A stretch of DNA of 64,000 bases from Novosphingobium arvoryzae (GTDB lineage Bacteria; Pseudomonadota; Alphaproteobacteria; Sphingomonadales; Sphingomonadaceae). The stretch covers positions 216,657-280,656 of the forward strand of contig NZ_BMZD01000005.1 of the NCBI RefSeq assembly GCF_014652615.1. The letters run 5' to 3'. This document shows, piece by piece, positions 35,716 through 45,062 of this stretch. The notes beneath the pieces are model-generated. The model saw only the letters and a list, made by a program, of their open reading frames with translations. It was not told the origin of the DNA and did no database searches. Position 1 is the first letter of the stretch. Each line of letters opens with the position of its first letter. The translations under genes were made by a program, and so were the position numbers.

Positions 35716-35780
35716 GTTCTGCGGCTGCCACAAAGTGGGACGGCGAAGCTTCGCCGTCCCAGAGGCAGGGTGTGCAGAAC
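35716..35780. repeat. Extended stem-loop in hydrolase/IclR intergenic region
   Basis: A perfect 24-bp palindrome (35737-35760, arms GGGACGGCGAAG) is nested in further complementary arms: CTGCC/GGCAG (35725-35729, 35764-35768) and GTTCTGC/GCAGAAC (35716-35722, 35774-35780). The whole can fold as one long interrupted stem. No T-run. It lies in the leader of the hydrolase operon, about 26 bases upstream of the start. The rest of the 426-bp gap holds the IclR-side sites listed separately. Confidence 0.6.
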
Positions 35781-35940
35781 TCCGTTCCGCAATTTGTTGC
35801 GTCGTCCGCAAAGCGGGCTGACGGAAATCCGATCGACCTCACATCGAACGCGCCCCTGCCGCCGATCTACGGGTGCCATGCAACTTCGACAGAGCATGCG
35901 GTCTGTCTGGCGAGGCTGTCAAAATTGGGGGGTGCCCTGA

Positions 35941-35957
35941 CTCTCACAATCCGAGAG
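35941..35957. promoter_or_regulatory. CTCTCA-N5-YGAGAG motif, site 1
   Basis: CTCTCACAATCCGAGAG, a near-perfect inverted repeat, preceded by GGTGCCC-TGA. The same arrangement recurs at 36925-36941 (GGTGCCC then CTCTCACAATGCGAGA) and the palindrome alone at 49133-49149. Lies in the hydrolase/IclR divergent region. Candidate IclR operator. Confidence 0.55.
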
Positions 35958-36000
35958 CGCGAATGAGCCTGCGGTCGCTACAGCGCGGATAAACGATATA

Positions 36001-36016
36001 TTGACGGTCCATTGAA
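36001..36016. promoter_or_regulatory. Possible MarR-type half-site upstream of IclR
   Basis: TTGACGGTCCATTGAA shares GGTCCATT with the 30223 site and TCCATTGA with the 25433 palindrome; ATATTGACGGTC also matches the reverse of the sequence beside that palindrome. Only a partial match, so weaker than the other two sites. Confidence 0.35.
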
Positions 36017-36116
36017 GGTGGCGATATAGTCCATTTTCAGATGGGGTGTGCGCGCTGCGATCAAGCAAAAGCGCGACTCACACCGCCGAATCGGGAGAGG
36101 AGCCTGGCGGAAGGCT

Positions 36117-36902
36117 ATGTCGACGCCCCACATTCAATCTGTGGACCGCGCATTCAGTTTGCTATCCTGTCTCGCGCGCCGAGGCGGGAGCGAGAGTCTC
36201 GACACCCTTGCGTCCGATTGCGGCCTTCGTCCTGCAACCGCCCACCGCATACTCTCCACCCTGCAGGCACATGGCATGGTGGTGCGAATTTCTCCTGGCG
36301 GCTATCGACTTGGCATGGGCCTCATTGAGCTGGCTCAAGGGGCTGCGCCAGATGTCGTCTTGTCAACCGTCGCCACACCGACACTTCGGAAGCTCACGCA
36401 AAGCGTTTGCCCTACCGCACATCTAGGAGTCCTCGACGCCGATTTTATGGTCACTTACCTTGCCAAGGCGGCGAGGAAATCGCACAATCTCCCGACAGTG
36501 ATCGGAAGCAAGCTGGAAGCTTATTGCTCGGGACTGGGCAAGGTTTTACTGGCCGCGCTGGATACAGAAGTTCTTTCGCAATATTTGTCCGAAGGACCAT
36601 TTATTGCTCTGACAAGAAAGACAATCACTGCTCCAGAAATATTGCTGGATGAACTCCAAAAAGTCAGGGGACAGAGGTTCGCCATTGACGATTGTGAGCT
36701 GTTTGAAAATCTCCGCTGTGTCGCGGTGCCGGTTGTTAACCGCGAGGGCCGCGTCATAGCGGCTTTATCTGCATCATTTCCTTCGCAAGATCTTCCAAAG
36801 GCGCGAATTCGCGATGTTGTGAAGCAATTGCACTCTTACGCCGATGAAATTTCACAAAGCCTCTTTCCTGATGGGCCGCAACCCTCAGTGAAATGTCCGT
36901 GA
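36117..36902 (+). CDS. IclR-family transcriptional regulator
   Basis: A 261-residue regulator: N-terminal winged helix (IQSVDRAFSLLSCLARRGGS, LDTLASDCGLRPATAHRILS, GMVVRISPGGYRLG) and a C-terminal GAF-like effector domain (AYCSGLGKVLLAAL, RCVAVPVVNREGRVIAALSA). ATG at 36117 (MSTPHIQSVDRAF) matches the usual family start. It sits between the divergent upper-pathway operon and the downstream lower-pathway operon, both with CTCTCA-type motifs, and so is the natural candidate for pathway control. Confidence 0.9.
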   Translation: MSTPHIQSVDRAFSLLSCLARRGGSESLDTLASDCGLRPATAHRILSTLQAHGMVVRISPGGYRLGMGLIELAQGAAPDVVLSTVATPTLRKLTQSVCPTAHLGVLDADFMVTYLAKAARKSHNLPTVIGSKLEAYCSGLGKVLLAALDTEVLSQYLSEGPFIALTRKTITAPEILLDELQKVRGQRFAIDDCELFENLRCVAVPVVNREGRVIAALSASFPSQDLPKARIRDVVKQLHSYADEISQSLFPDGPQPSVKCP

Positions 36903-36924
36903 TGGCGGGGGACGGTGCCCCGTC

Positions 36925-36941
36925 CTCTCACAATGCGAGAA
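36925..36941. promoter_or_regulatory. CTCTCA-N5-YGAGAG motif, site 2
   Basis: CTCTCACAATGCGAGAA upstream of the lower-pathway operon, 80 bases before its first start. GGTGCCC lies a few bases before it, as at site 1. Confidence 0.55.
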
Positions 36942-37020
36942 TCGATTAAGCCCACGACATTGCGGCTGATCTGGCCTCGCCATATCCAATTGGCGTGAAC
37001 CAAGGAATGGATTCCTAAAG

Positions 37021-37803
37021 ATGACGGAAAAACTTAAGCTTGCCGCCTCGATGCTGCGCGAGGCATATTCAGGCGATACTGTCGCCCCGCTACGCGAATT
37101 TCTTCATCCCACCGACGCTGATAGCGCATATGCGATTCAGGAGCTCAATACGCGCTTCTGGGAGGCGCAGGGGCGGCGTATTGTCGGTCGGAAGGCGGGA
37201 CTGACCGCGAAGGCGGTACAGGCGCAACTCGGTGTTGATCAGCCTGACTTTGGCGTGCTGTTCGACGACATGCGGATTGACGATGGCGGTGCGCTCGATC
37301 CGGCGCGGACGTTGCAACCCAAGGCGGAGGCCGAGATCGCCTTCGTCCTCGGTGCGGATTTGCCGAGCGTCGATACGACCCCGGATCAAGTTGCAGCTGC
37401 CGTGGCCAGCGTCCACGCTGCCATCGAAATTGTCGACAGCCGGATAGCAGACTGGAAAATCACATTTGCCGACACGGTAGCCGACAATGGCTCATCGGCG
37501 TTCTTCGTCCTCGCCGCGAACGGGCTACCACTTGAAGGCCTCGACCTCGAAGCGGCTCCGATGGAAATGACGATCAATGGAGATACCGTATCAACCGGTC
37601 TGGGCGCAGCCGCGCTGGGCAATCCGCTCAACGCCGCCGCCTGGCTTGCGCAGACGCTGGCGAGCCGCGGCGAGCCCTTGAAAGCCGGTGACATTCTGCT
37701 GGCCGGAGCGCTGGGGCCGATGGTTGCGCTCACGCCGGGAGCTCGCGTTCGAGCGGTCATAGCCGGCATTGGCGAGTGCAGCTTCACTTATGGAAGGGCC
37801 TGA
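37021..37803 (+). CDS. 2-hydroxypenta-2,4-dienoate hydratase (2-keto-4-pentenoate hydratase)
   Basis: A 260-residue fumarylacetoacetate-hydrolase-like hydratase adding water to 2-hydroxypenta-2,4-dienoate to give 4-hydroxy-2-oxovalerate. [40 protein letters not shown] (Mg-ligand Glu residues) and [15 protein letters not shown] are characteristic of the MhpD/XylJ/BphE group. First gene of a five-gene operon with overlapping or nearly touching frames. Confidence 0.93.
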   Translation: MTEKLKLAASMLREAYSGDTVAPLREFLHPTDADSAYAIQELNTRFWEAQGRRIVGRKAGLTAKAVQAQLGVDQPDFGVLFDDMRIDDGGALDPARTLQPKAEAEIAFVLGADLPSVDTTPDQVAAAVASVHAAIEIVDSRIADWKITFADTVADNGSSAFFVLAANGLPLEGLDLEAAPMEMTINGDTVSTGLGAAALGNPLNAAAWLAQTLASRGEPLKAGDILLAGALGPMVALTPGARVRAVIAGIGECSFTYGRA

Positions 37804-37804
37804 C

Positions 37805-38764
37805 ATGGCGAAAACAAAAACGGCCATTATCGGCTCCGGCAACATTGGCACCGATCTGATGATCAAGATCTTGCGGCTGTCCAAAACTCTCGAGGTGGGC
37901 GCTATGGTCGGGATCGATCCTGCCTCTGATGGCCTCGCGAGAGCCGCCCGTATGGGGGTGCCAATCACCGCCGAGGGAATAGACGGGCTGATTGCCATGC
38001 CGGAATTCCGCGATATCGCGATCGTATTCGACGCAACCAGCGCCGGCGCCCACAAGCGGAACAACGAACTGCTTCAGGCGCATGGCAAGCGGGTCATCGA
38101 CCTGACGCCGGCGGCGATCGGCCCCTATGTGATCCCGCCTGTCAATGGTGAGACATGTCTTGATGCGCCGAACGTCAACATGGTGACCTGTGGTGGCCAG
38201 GCTACGATTCCGATCGTTCATGCCGTCGATCGCGTGGCGAAGGTGCGCTATGGCGAGATTGTCGCGTCGATCGCCAGCAAGAGCGCGGGACCAGGCACCC
38301 GCGCCAATATCGACGAGTTCACTGAGACCACCAGCCAGGCGATCGTCGACGTCGGCGGAGCGACGCGAGGAAAGGCTATCATTATTCTCAACCCCGCCGA
38401 GCCGCCCTTGATCATGCGCGACACCGTCTACTGCCTTTGCGAGGAAGCCGATCCCGAAGCGATCCGGGAAAGCGTCGAAGCAATGGTAAGCGAGGTCCAG
38501 ACCTACGTACCAGGTTATCGGCTAAAGCAGGCGGTGCAGTTTGAGCACATCGGATCCAACCGCCCACTGCATATCCCGGAAATGAACGGCGATTTTACCG
38601 GTCTCAAAGTCAGTATCTTCCTCGAGGTGGAAGGTGCGGCCCATTATCTCCCTGCCTATGCCGGCAACCTAGATATCATGACCTCGGCGGCGCTGCGCAC
38701 TGCAGAAAAGATCGCGGCGCGGATGGCCGCCACCGACCTCGCGCAAACGGAGGCCTCGCGATGA
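37805..38764 (+). CDS. mhpF: Acetaldehyde dehydrogenase (acetylating)
   Basis: A 319-residue CoA-acylating dehydrogenase converting acetaldehyde, NAD and CoA to acetyl-Co[17 protein letters not shown] is the Rossmann motif and Cys in [14 protein letters not shown] the catalytic nucleophile; [13 protein letters not shown] and [11 protein letters not shown] are family signatures. GGAAGGG precedes ATG at 37805. It forms a channelled complex with the aldolase encoded next, whose start overlaps its stop. Confidence 0.95.
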   Translation: MAKTKTAIIGSGNIGTDLMIKILRLSKTLEVGAMVGIDPASDGLARAARMGVPITAEGIDGLIAMPEFRDIAIVFDATSAGAHKRNNELLQAHGKRVIDLTPAAIGPYVIPPVNGETCLDAPNVNMVTCGGQATIPIVHAVDRVAKVRYGEIVASIASKSAGPGTRANIDEFTETTSQAIVDVGGATRGKAIIILNPAEPPLIMRDTVYCLCEEADPEAIRESVEAMVSEVQTYVPGYRLKQAVQFEHIGSNRPLHIPEMNGDFTGLKVSIFLEVEGAAHYLPAYAGNLDIMTSAALRTAEKIAARMAATDLAQTEASR

Positions 38765-39795
38765 CACTATTCGATCCTACTGCCACCAAGCTCTATATCC
38801 AGGACGTGACGCTGCGCGACGGCATGCACGCAATTCGTCATCAATATGGGCTGGAGCATGTCCAGGCGATCGCGCGCGCGCTCGACCGCGCAAAGATCGA
38901 CGCGATCGAAGTCGCGCATGGCGATGGCCTCCAGGGCTCAAGCTTCAACTATGGTTTTGGGGCGCATACCGACTGGGACTGGATCGGGGCCGTAGCCGAA
39001 GTGCTCGAACATAGTGTCCTGACGACCCTGCTCCTCCCTGGCATCGGCACCGTTCACGACCTGAAGCATGCCTATGAAATGGGGGTCCGCTCGGTGCGCA
39101 TCGCCACGCATTGCACTGAGGCGGATGTCTCGAAGCAACATATCGAAGCTGCGCGCGGGCTTGGCCTCGATGTCTCCGGCTTCCTGATGATGAGCCATAT
39201 GACGACCCCGGAGGCCTTGGCCGGCCAGGCAAAGCTGATGGAAGACTATGGTGCTCACTGCGTTTATGTGACTGACAGCGGCGGGGCGATGAACATGGAT
39301 GAATATGCCGCCCGGTTGCAAGCTTATGATCGGGTGCTCAAGCCCGAGACCCAACGTGGCGTCCATGCGCATCATAATCTCAGCCTGGGCGTGGCCAACT
39401 CGATTGTCGCCGTGCAGAATGGGGCAATTCGTGTCGATGCCTCGCTTGCCGGCATGGGAGCGGGTGCAGGCAACGCACCGCTGGAAGTCTTTATCGCTGC
39501 CGCAGATCGCTACGGCTGGAATCACGGCTGCGACCTTTACGCGCTGATGGACGCGGCTGAGGATCTCGTCCGACCATTGCAGGACCGCCCTGTTCGTGTC
39601 GATCGTGAGACCCTCACTCTTGGGTATGCCGGCGTCTATAGCTCGTTCCTCCGTCACGCCGAAAAGGCGAGTGCCGACTACGGCGTTGATACCCGAACTA
39701 TCCTGGCTGAAGTTGGTCGCCGCAAGATGGTCGGCGGTCAGGAAGACATGATCGTCGATGTCGCGCTCGATCTCACCCAAAGTAGCGCAGGGTGA
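38761..39795 (+). CDS. dmpG: 4-hydroxy-2-oxovalerate aldolase
   Basis: A 344-residue class II, metal-dependent TIM-barrel aldolase splitting 4-hydroxy-2-oxovalerate to pyruvate and acetaldehyde. [16 protein letters not shown] carries the Asp metal ligand and catalytic His; [26 protein letters not shown] and [14 protein letters not shown] (His metal ligands) follow. Overlaps mhpF upstream (ATGA) and the next gene downstream (GTGA). Confidence 0.95.
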   Translation: MTLFDPTATKLYIQDVTLRDGMHAIRHQYGLEHVQAIARALDRAKIDAIEVAHGDGLQGSSFNYGFGAHTDWDWIGAVAEVLEHSVLTTLLLPGIGTVHDLKHAYEMGVRSVRIATHCTEADVSKQHIEAARGLGLDVSGFLMMSHMTTPEALAGQAKLMEDYGAHCVYVTDSGGAMNMDEYAARLQAYDRVLKPETQRGVHAHHNLSLGVANSIVAVQNGAIRVDASLAGMGAGAGNAPLEVFIAAADRYGWNHGCDLYALMDAAEDLVRPLQDRPVRVDRETLTLGYAGVYSSFLRHAEKASADYGVDTRTILAEVGRRKMVGGQEDMIVDVALDLTQSSAG

Positions 39796-40928
39796 CTCGC
39801 TCTGGTTCTGTCCGCATCGTCTCGCTGCTTCAGCAAGACGGAACATTGTCTGTGTTTCCGCAGGATGAGCCGATACCCGTTCCGAGCGGCGATCAGGTTC
39901 TAATTCGTGTGGATGCAGCGCCAATAAATCCGGCAGACATCAAATCGCTTTTCTGCTCAGCCCCTCTCGATTCTTTCCATCGATCAAGCGGCCCAGAATC
40001 CATCGGGGTATCAGGCCGTGTACCGGCGGCTCATCTCACGGCATACCGTAATCGTATCGGTGTGCCATTGCCGGTGGGAAATGAAGGAACAGGGATCGTC
40101 ATCAGTACTGGGTCGTCGCTCGCGGCGAGATCCCTTCTTGGCCAAAGGGTGTCGGCCGCAGTGGGAGGCATGTTCAGCCAATATCAACTGGCCGACGCTG
40201 ATGAATGCATTGCATTTCCACCTGAGTTCAGCCCAGAGCGGACCGCCGCAGCATGGATCAACCCCATGACGGCGCTGGCAATGATCGACACGATGGAGCG
40301 GGAAGGGCACAGCGCGATTGTCCTGACGGCGGCGGCATCAAGCCTGGGGCAAATGATGAACCGGCTTTGCATGCAGGAAGGCGTGCCGATAGTGAACATC
40401 GTCCGCTCGGATCGACAGGTTGCAGTTCTCCGCGAACTTGGGGTTGCCTATGTATGCAACTCCAACGGCCCTGGCTTCGAGGACGAACTGGCCGAAGCGC
40501 TTCGTCAAACGAAAGCGACACTGGCATTTGATGCAACGGGTGGAGGCACCCTTGCGGGCAAGATCCTTCATGCAATGGAACAGGCGCTAACGCATGTTCC
40601 GCAAGGCCATACCGGCTATGGCTCAACGACGCACAAGCAACTCTATTTTTTCGGCGGCCTCGATCCATCGTCAGTCAATTTCACCCGAAATTTCGGCATG
40701 GCCTGGGGAATCGGGGGATGGCTGCTTCAGAATGCGTTGACCAAAGCTCATCCTGACAAGCTGCAATGTATGAAGCACCGGATTCAGAGAGATATCGATT
40801 CGATATTCTTCACAAAATTCAGCAGAAAAATTACACAGGACCAAATCACGGACCCCGCCCTCATCAGCTCGTATGCGCATTTAAAAACGGGTGAGAAGGT
40901 TCTTGCTATCATGGAGCATTCCATTTGA
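39792..40928 (+). CDS. Zinc-independent MDR-family oxidoreductase (quinone oxidoreductase-like)
   Basis: A 378-residue medium-chain dehydrogenase/reductase-fold protein: GroES-like N-terminus ([29 protein letters not shown]) and Rossmann domain ([31 protein letters not shown]). The structural and catalytic zinc cysteines are absent, as in quinone or enoyl reductases. GTG start overlapping the aldolase stop. Not a usual member of the meta-cleavage lower pathway, so it may reduce a substrate-specific side product. Confidence 0.78.
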   Translation: MTRSGSVRIVSLLQQDGTLSVFPQDEPIPVPSGDQVLIRVDAAPINPADIKSLFCSAPLDSFHRSSGPESIGVSGRVPAAHLTAYRNRIGVPLPVGNEGTGIVISTGSSLAARSLLGQRVSAAVGGMFSQYQLADADECIAFPPEFSPERTAAAWINPMTALAMIDTMEREGHSAIVLTAAASSLGQMMNRLCMQEGVPIVNIVRSDRQVAVLRELGVAYVCNSNGPGFEDELAEALRQTKATLAFDATGGGTLAGKILHAMEQALTHVPQGHTGYGSTTHKQLYFFGGLDPSSVNFTRNFGMAWGIGGWLLQNALTKAHPDKLQCMKHRIQRDIDSIFFTKFSRKITQDQITDPALISSYAHLKTGEKVLAIMEHSI

Positions 40929-41536
40929 CTTCGTACCATACATTTTGCGTCGGCGCTCAACATGGACTTTCTCGCAATCCACTTAAATCCATTATAGCAC
41001 CGCGGCCGATTGCCTGGATATCGTCGAAATCCCTCGATGGGCATCGCAATCTGGCGCCGTATAGTTTCTTCAATTTAATCAATGAACGCCCTCCTATGGT
41101 GATGTTTAGTAGCGTAGGATATAAAGATACGGTTAGGAATATTGAAGAGTCAAAAGACTTTGCAATAAGTATCGTATCTCACTCTCAGGCAGATGCGATG
41201 AATATTACGTCGGATGCACTGCCCCATGAAGATGACGAATTTGTGCTCGCAGGCGTGGACTCGCACCCTAGCACACAAATTTCTGTTCCTGGCGTTCTCG
41301 GTAGCCCCGCCATCCTCGAGTGCCGAAGCGTTTCAATCAACCGCCTTCAAGACTTGCAGGGGTGTCCTATAGATACATGGGTCGTTTTTGCGCAGATTCT
41401 TGCCGTAAGCCTTGACAAAAACTGTATCGAGGAAGGTCTTTTCAGAACCGAATTGGCCAATCCCATTTCACGCGCTGGCTATGCCGATGAATATTGGGAA
41501 ACGACGGCTTCAGGAAAATTTCTGCTTTCTCGCTGA
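40925..41536 (+). CDS. Flavin reductase-like / FMN-binding split-barrel protein
   Basis: A 203-residue protein of the flavin-reductase-like domain family: LKSIIAPRPIAWISSKSLDG, NLAPYSFFNLINERPPMVMF and FAISIVSHSQADAMNITS. Members bind FMN and act as flavin reductases or as oxidoreductases themselves. TTG start overlapping the previous stop; last gene of the operon. Noticeably lower GC than the preceding genes. No partner monooxygenase is obvious nearby. Confidence 0.8.
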   Translation: MTSYHTFCVGAQHGLSRNPLKSIIAPRPIAWISSKSLDGHRNLAPYSFFNLINERPPMVMFSSVGYKDTVRNIEESKDFAISIVSHSQADAMNITSDALPHEDDEFVLAGVDSHPSTQISVPGVLGSPAILECRSVSINRLQDLQGCPIDTWVVFAQILAVSLDKNCIEEGLFRTELANPISRAGYADEYWETTASGKFLLSR

Positions 41537-41545
41537 GAGAACAAA

Positions 41546-41561
41546 CCATAGTAGGCTATGG
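41546..41561 (+). terminator. Possible terminator hairpin after lower-pathway operon
   Basis: CCATAG-TAGG-CTATGG, a 6-bp perfect stem with 4-base loop 10 bases after the flavin-reductase stop, followed by a T-containing stretch (TTCGTTCTTTCC). Weak stem, modest U content. Confidence 0.4.
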
Positions 41562-41662
41562 AAACATTCGTTCTTTCCGTGACGTGTTTCAATTATATTA
41601 TTAGTATTCCTCCGTTATCCGGAGCATGTATGTCAGCCATGAATGGATATGATGACGTCTCA

Positions 41663-42546
41663 GAGCCCGTTTGATAATGGGTTGAGCGACAGCGGCTTAC
41701 GTGATTCAAGCTTGGGATGTGGACCCGAGCGAGCCGTGAGCGGATGGCTGAACATGAGAAGCGCGCCAAGCGTTATCCGACCGATCTGACTGATGCGGAG
41801 TGGGAGATCATCCGCCCGTTCCTGCCAGCGCCGCCGAAGCGCGGGCGCACGCCGTCGACTGACCTGCGCGAGGTCCTGAACGCCTTGCGGTATCTGGCTC
41901 GTTCCGGCGGAGGCTGGCGGATGCTCCCCAAGGATTTTCCGCCGTGGCAGACAGTCTATTGGTGGTTTCGCCGCTTCGTACGCCGCCTGCTGTTCCGCAC
42001 GATCCACGACGTGGCGTTAATGTTGGATCGGGAGCGCGAGGCTCGCGAGCAAAGCCCTTCGGCTGCGGTGGTTGACAGCCAGTCGGTCAAAGCGCCTTCT
42101 GCTCCGTCTGGTGGCGGCTTCGATGCAGGCAAGCGGATAAAGGGGCGCAAGCGCCACATCGCCGTTGATACCGACAGTCGGCTGCTGATGGTCAACCTGA
42201 CCACTGCCGACATTTCCGACAGCGCAGGCGCCCAGGAGATCGTCTCGGCAGTCCGCAGGCGCTGGCCATGGCTCAAGCATCTGTTTGGCGACGCGGCCTA
42301 CGACCGCACCAAGCTGCTCGACGCTGCCGCCTATCGCGACTTCACAGTGGAGATCATCCGCCGGTCGGACGACGTCGCTGGCTTCAAGGTGCTGCCCCGA
42401 CGCTGGGTGGTCGAGCGCACGTTCGGTTGGATGACACGCTGGCGCAGGCTCGTTCGCGACTATGAGAAGCGTCTCGACGTATCGGAAGCGATGATCCATC
42501 TTGCCATGGCGAGTAATCTGCTTCGCCGGCTCACACCCTGAACGGG
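41663..42546 (+). mobile_element. IS5-family insertion sequence (boundaries approximate)
   Basis: The left end GAGCCCGTTTGATAATGGGTTGAG resembles IS5-type ends (first 12 bases GAGCCCGTTTGA). The right side has GCTCACACCCTGAACGGG, a partial inverted match ending right after the transposase stop; the outermost GAG/CTC bases are missing on the right, so that end may be eroded. No target duplication could be confirmed. Confidence 0.6.
41744..42541 (+). CDS. IS5 family transposase
   Basis: A 265-residue single-ORF transposase: N-terminal DUF4096-type domain (YPTDLTDAEWEIIRPFLP, GWRMLPKDFPPWQTVYWWF) and DDE domain with Asp in AAVVDSQSVK, Asp in HLFGDAAYDRTKL and Glu in RRWVVERTFGWM. ATG at 41744 is chosen because the conserved N-terminus follows shortly; an ATG at 41717 is also in frame. 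Apparently intact. Confidence 0.9.
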   Translation: MAEHEKRAKRYPTDLTDAEWEIIRPFLPAPPKRGRTPSTDLREVLNALRYLARSGGGWRMLPKDFPPWQTVYWWFRRFVRRLLFRTIHDVALMLDREREAREQSPSAAVVDSQSVKAPSAPSGGGFDAGKRIKGRKRHIAVDTDSRLLMVNLTTADISDSAGAQEIVSAVRRRWPWLKHLFGDAAYDRTKLLDAAAYRDFTVEIIRRSDDVAGFKVLPRRWVVERTFGWMTRWRRLVRDYEKRLDVSEAMIHLAMASNLLRRLTP

Positions 42547-42553
42547 ATATTCA

Positions 42554-42886
42554 ATGCGCAAGCCAGAGATCATTGTCACCGACAACGGGTTCGCCATCGT
42601 CCAGGCAAAGGCAACCGACGCAGTTTCGCTCGACGAGGTCGGTGAAATCATTGCCTACAAAATCGACGAACTCACCACTGATTTGCTCTGCTGCGATATT
42701 GTGACCGGCTCAGGTGACGGCCAACAGATTCGAACCATCCACGAGGAAATCCCTGGTTTCGATGCGCTCATGGTTCGCTTCGAGACTCTGCCCGGTTTCA
42801 ATTCGAAATGGCGCGATGCCGTCATTCTTCCGCCCTTCGCCACCAACCGAACGACGATCTACAATCGCGCTGCCACGGCTGCCTGA
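42554..42886 (+). CDS. Hypothetical protein
   Basis: A 110-residue soluble protein, MRKPEIIVTDNGFAIVQ at the start, LLCCDIVTG in the middle, HEEIPGFDALMVRFETLPGF near the end. Codon use looks coding and the alternate frame is not conserved. I recall similar small proteins annotated only as hypothetical; no function can be given. It begins 12 bases after the IS5 transposase stop and overlaps nothing else, but its own promoter, if any, lies inside the IS. Confidence 0.55.
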   Translation: MRKPEIIVTDNGFAIVQAKATDAVSLDEVGEIIAYKIDELTTDLLCCDIVTGSGDGQQIRTIHEEIPGFDALMVRFETLPGFNSKWRDAVILPPFATNRTTIYNRAATAA

Positions 42887-42983
42887 CGCTTTCTCAAACG
42901 GACTCTCAGAAGGTTCTAACACTAAAGTCGATTCAACAGATCAAAGGGAGATCGAGGGCAGATTCCTGAATGTTCGTCCTGTC

Positions 42984-43889
42984 TTGCGGCACGACGTCTT
43001 TGACCTTGTCACTTTAAGGCTCTATTCGAGCGTTATTGAAGAAGGAAATATGGCGCGCGCCGCTGAGCGCGAGCACATCACCCCGTCATCTGTAAGCCGC
43101 CGGATAACCGCGCTCGAGGCCCATCTGGGCATAAGGCTTTTGGAGCGAACCGATCGGGGCGTGCGGCCGACGGCGGCCGGGATCGATTTTCACATCTGCG
43201 CGCAAGAGATACTGTCGACCATCGAACGCACCGCGAGAAAGTTCGACACCTTCAGGAATGGCGCAGCCGGATTGGTTCGCATTCATGCACACACGACGGC
43301 AATCAATCCGTACCTAATCACAAAGCTGAGATCGTTCAATCATGCGGCGCCAAATGTGGACGTCATCATCGAGGAGAGGATGAGTGCCGAAATCATTGAA
43401 GACATTCACTCTGTCAAAGCTGACATCGGCATCGTCTCGGGTACGACTGACGCAAGCGGATTGACAAGCCATGCTTGGGTCAGCGACGAACTTGTCGCCG
43501 TTCTCCCGCGATCGAGCCCCTTGGCCAGCGTCTCACCAGTTTCTTTTTTGAACGTCATCGACTACCCATTTATTGCTATGCAACGCAGTAGTGCTCTCTA
43601 CTCCTTGTTCGAGAACGCTGCCCGTGAACAACACAGGCAATTCCTGCCTTGCGCCTACATGGCCAGCTTTGAAAGCGTTGTCGTGCTGGTCGAAGCCGGT
43701 AGCGGCGTCTCCATCCTGCCAAAGGCCTATGTCACGAATAGCACGCGTTCGATAATCAGCGTCCCCCTCTCGGAACCTTGGGCGAAGCGTCAGACATCAA
43801 GATGTTACCGCTCAACGAGTCTCCTCTCACCAACCGCCATGACAGTTCTGGATTTTCTGCGGCGGCCAGAAGAGTCGATCAATCCCTGA
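42984..43889 (+). CDS. LysR-family transcriptional regulator
   Basis: About 301 residues: wHTH (FDLVTLRLYSSVIEEGNMAR, AAEREHITPSSVSRRITALE, LGIRLLERTDRGVRPTAAG) and a periplasmic-binding-like effector domain (VRIHAHTTAINPYLITKLRS region, VVLVEAGSGVSILPKAYV). The start is uncertain: no ATG precedes the HTH in frame, and TTG at 42984 fits the family length; longer frames into 42714 run over the preceding gene and are not conserved. No divergent target gene is adjacent because mobile elements lie on both sides. Confidence 0.82.
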   Translation: MRHDVFDLVTLRLYSSVIEEGNMARAAEREHITPSSVSRRITALEAHLGIRLLERTDRGVRPTAAGIDFHICAQEILSTIERTARKFDTFRNGAAGLVRIHAHTTAINPYLITKLRSFNHAAPNVDVIIEERMSAEIIEDIHSVKADIGIVSGTTDASGLTSHAWVSDELVAVLPRSSPLASVSPVSFLNVIDYPFIAMQRSSALYSLFENAAREQHRQFLPCAYMASFESVVVLVEAGSGVSILPKAYVTNSTRSIISVPLSEPWAKRQTSRCYRSTSLLSPTAMTVLDFLRRPEESINP

Positions 43890-44040
43890 TCGAAACATGT
43901 GGCCAAAGAAACGGTTGACGTTCAGACTTCTGTTCAAATGTTTCGAGTTCTTGTTCGTGTCGCATTGTCAGGATTGGTCTGAGCCCCGCGTTTTCCTCCA
44001 GATTTGAGTAGAGTCCGGCCCATGGAAGGAGTCGGACGGA

Positions 44041-44307
44041 ATGAAGCGCAGCAGGTTCAGCGAAGAGCAGATCATCGCGATCTTGAAGGAGCAGGAGGCG
44101 GGGATGCCGACGGCGGATGTATGCCGCCGGCACGGGGTGAGCAGCGCGACCTTTTACAAGTGGAAGGCCAAGTTCGGCGGCCTTGAGGTGTCGGAGGCGA
44201 AGCGCCTGCGACAGCTGGAGGATGAGAACGCGAAGCTGAAGAAGCTGCTGGCCGAGGCGATGCTGGACAACGCGATGCTCAAGGAGATTACCGCAAAAAA
44301 ATGGTGA
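44041..44307 (+). CDS. IS3 family transposase OrfA
   Basis: An 88-residue HTH protein (RFSEEQIIAILKEQEAGMPT, VCRRHGVSSATFYKWKAKFG) ending in a coiled coil (LRQLEDENAKLKKLLAEAML). It ends in a run of seven A bases just before the overlapping OrfB ATG, a good -1 slippery site for OrfAB synthesis. Confidence 0.9.
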   Translation: MKRSRFSEEQIIAILKEQEAGMPTADVCRRHGVSSATFYKWKAKFGGLEVSEAKRLRQLEDENAKLKKLLAEAMLDNAMLKEITAKKW

Positions 44308-45062
44308 CGCCCGCCGTTAGGCGGGAAGCGGTGGCTCACCTTGAGCAGGTGTTCGAGGTGAGCCAGCGGCGGGCGTGCGATGTGCTGGGCGTGGACCGGA
44401 CGATGGTGCGGTATCGCAGCCGGCGAGGCGATGACGGGGCGATCCGGGAGCGGATGCGCGGCCTGGCGGCGGAGCGTCGCCGGTTTGGCTATCGCCGCCT
44501 GCACTGGCTGCTGGGGCGCGAGGGCGTGATGATCAACCACAAGAAATTCCGGCGGCTGTACCGGGAGGAACGCTTACAAGTGCGTCGCCGCGGCGGTCGC
44601 AAACGGGCGCTTGGCACGCGGGCGCCAATGACGATCCCACAGGGACCGGGCCAGCGCTGGTCGCTCGACTTCGTGTCGGACGCCTTCGGCTGTGGCCGTC
44701 GGTTCCGCATTTTCGCGGTGGTCGACGACTTCACCCGCGAGTGTGTCCGGCTCATCGCCGACACCTCGATCTCGGGCCTGCGGGTGGCGCGGGAGTTGGA
44801 CTGGGCGATTGCCGAACGGTCCCGTCCGGCGATGATCGTCAGCGACAACGTCCTAGGTCGGGAAGCAGCGGCGGAAAACGGCCAGCAGGTCTCGTTGCGC
44901 CGATTGCGATCGGCGCGGATTGCGTTCTGATCCAGATGGCTTCCATCGTCAAGGAATGCGCTCTCGGCCATAGCAAACACAGGATCCAGCGGCCGTGCCG
45001 GTCGTGGTCCTCACCGTCCTTAAAATGAGATGCGGATGCCAGATGGAAGGCCCGAACATTAT

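Noticed and set aside
35716..35780. Integron attC site
   Set aside because: The outer arms GTTCTGC/GCAGAAC do not fit the GTTRRRY/RYYYAAC core, and there is no integron integrase or cassette array.
42714..42983. N-terminal extension of the LysR frame
   Set aside because: This part overlaps the 42554-42886 gene in another frame and has no LysR similarity; the HTH begins only near 42990.
43891..43946. TCGAAACAT/ATGTTTCGA inverted repeat after the LysR gene
   Set aside because: The arms are separated by almost 40 bases and no role is suggested; may be chance in AT-richer DNA.
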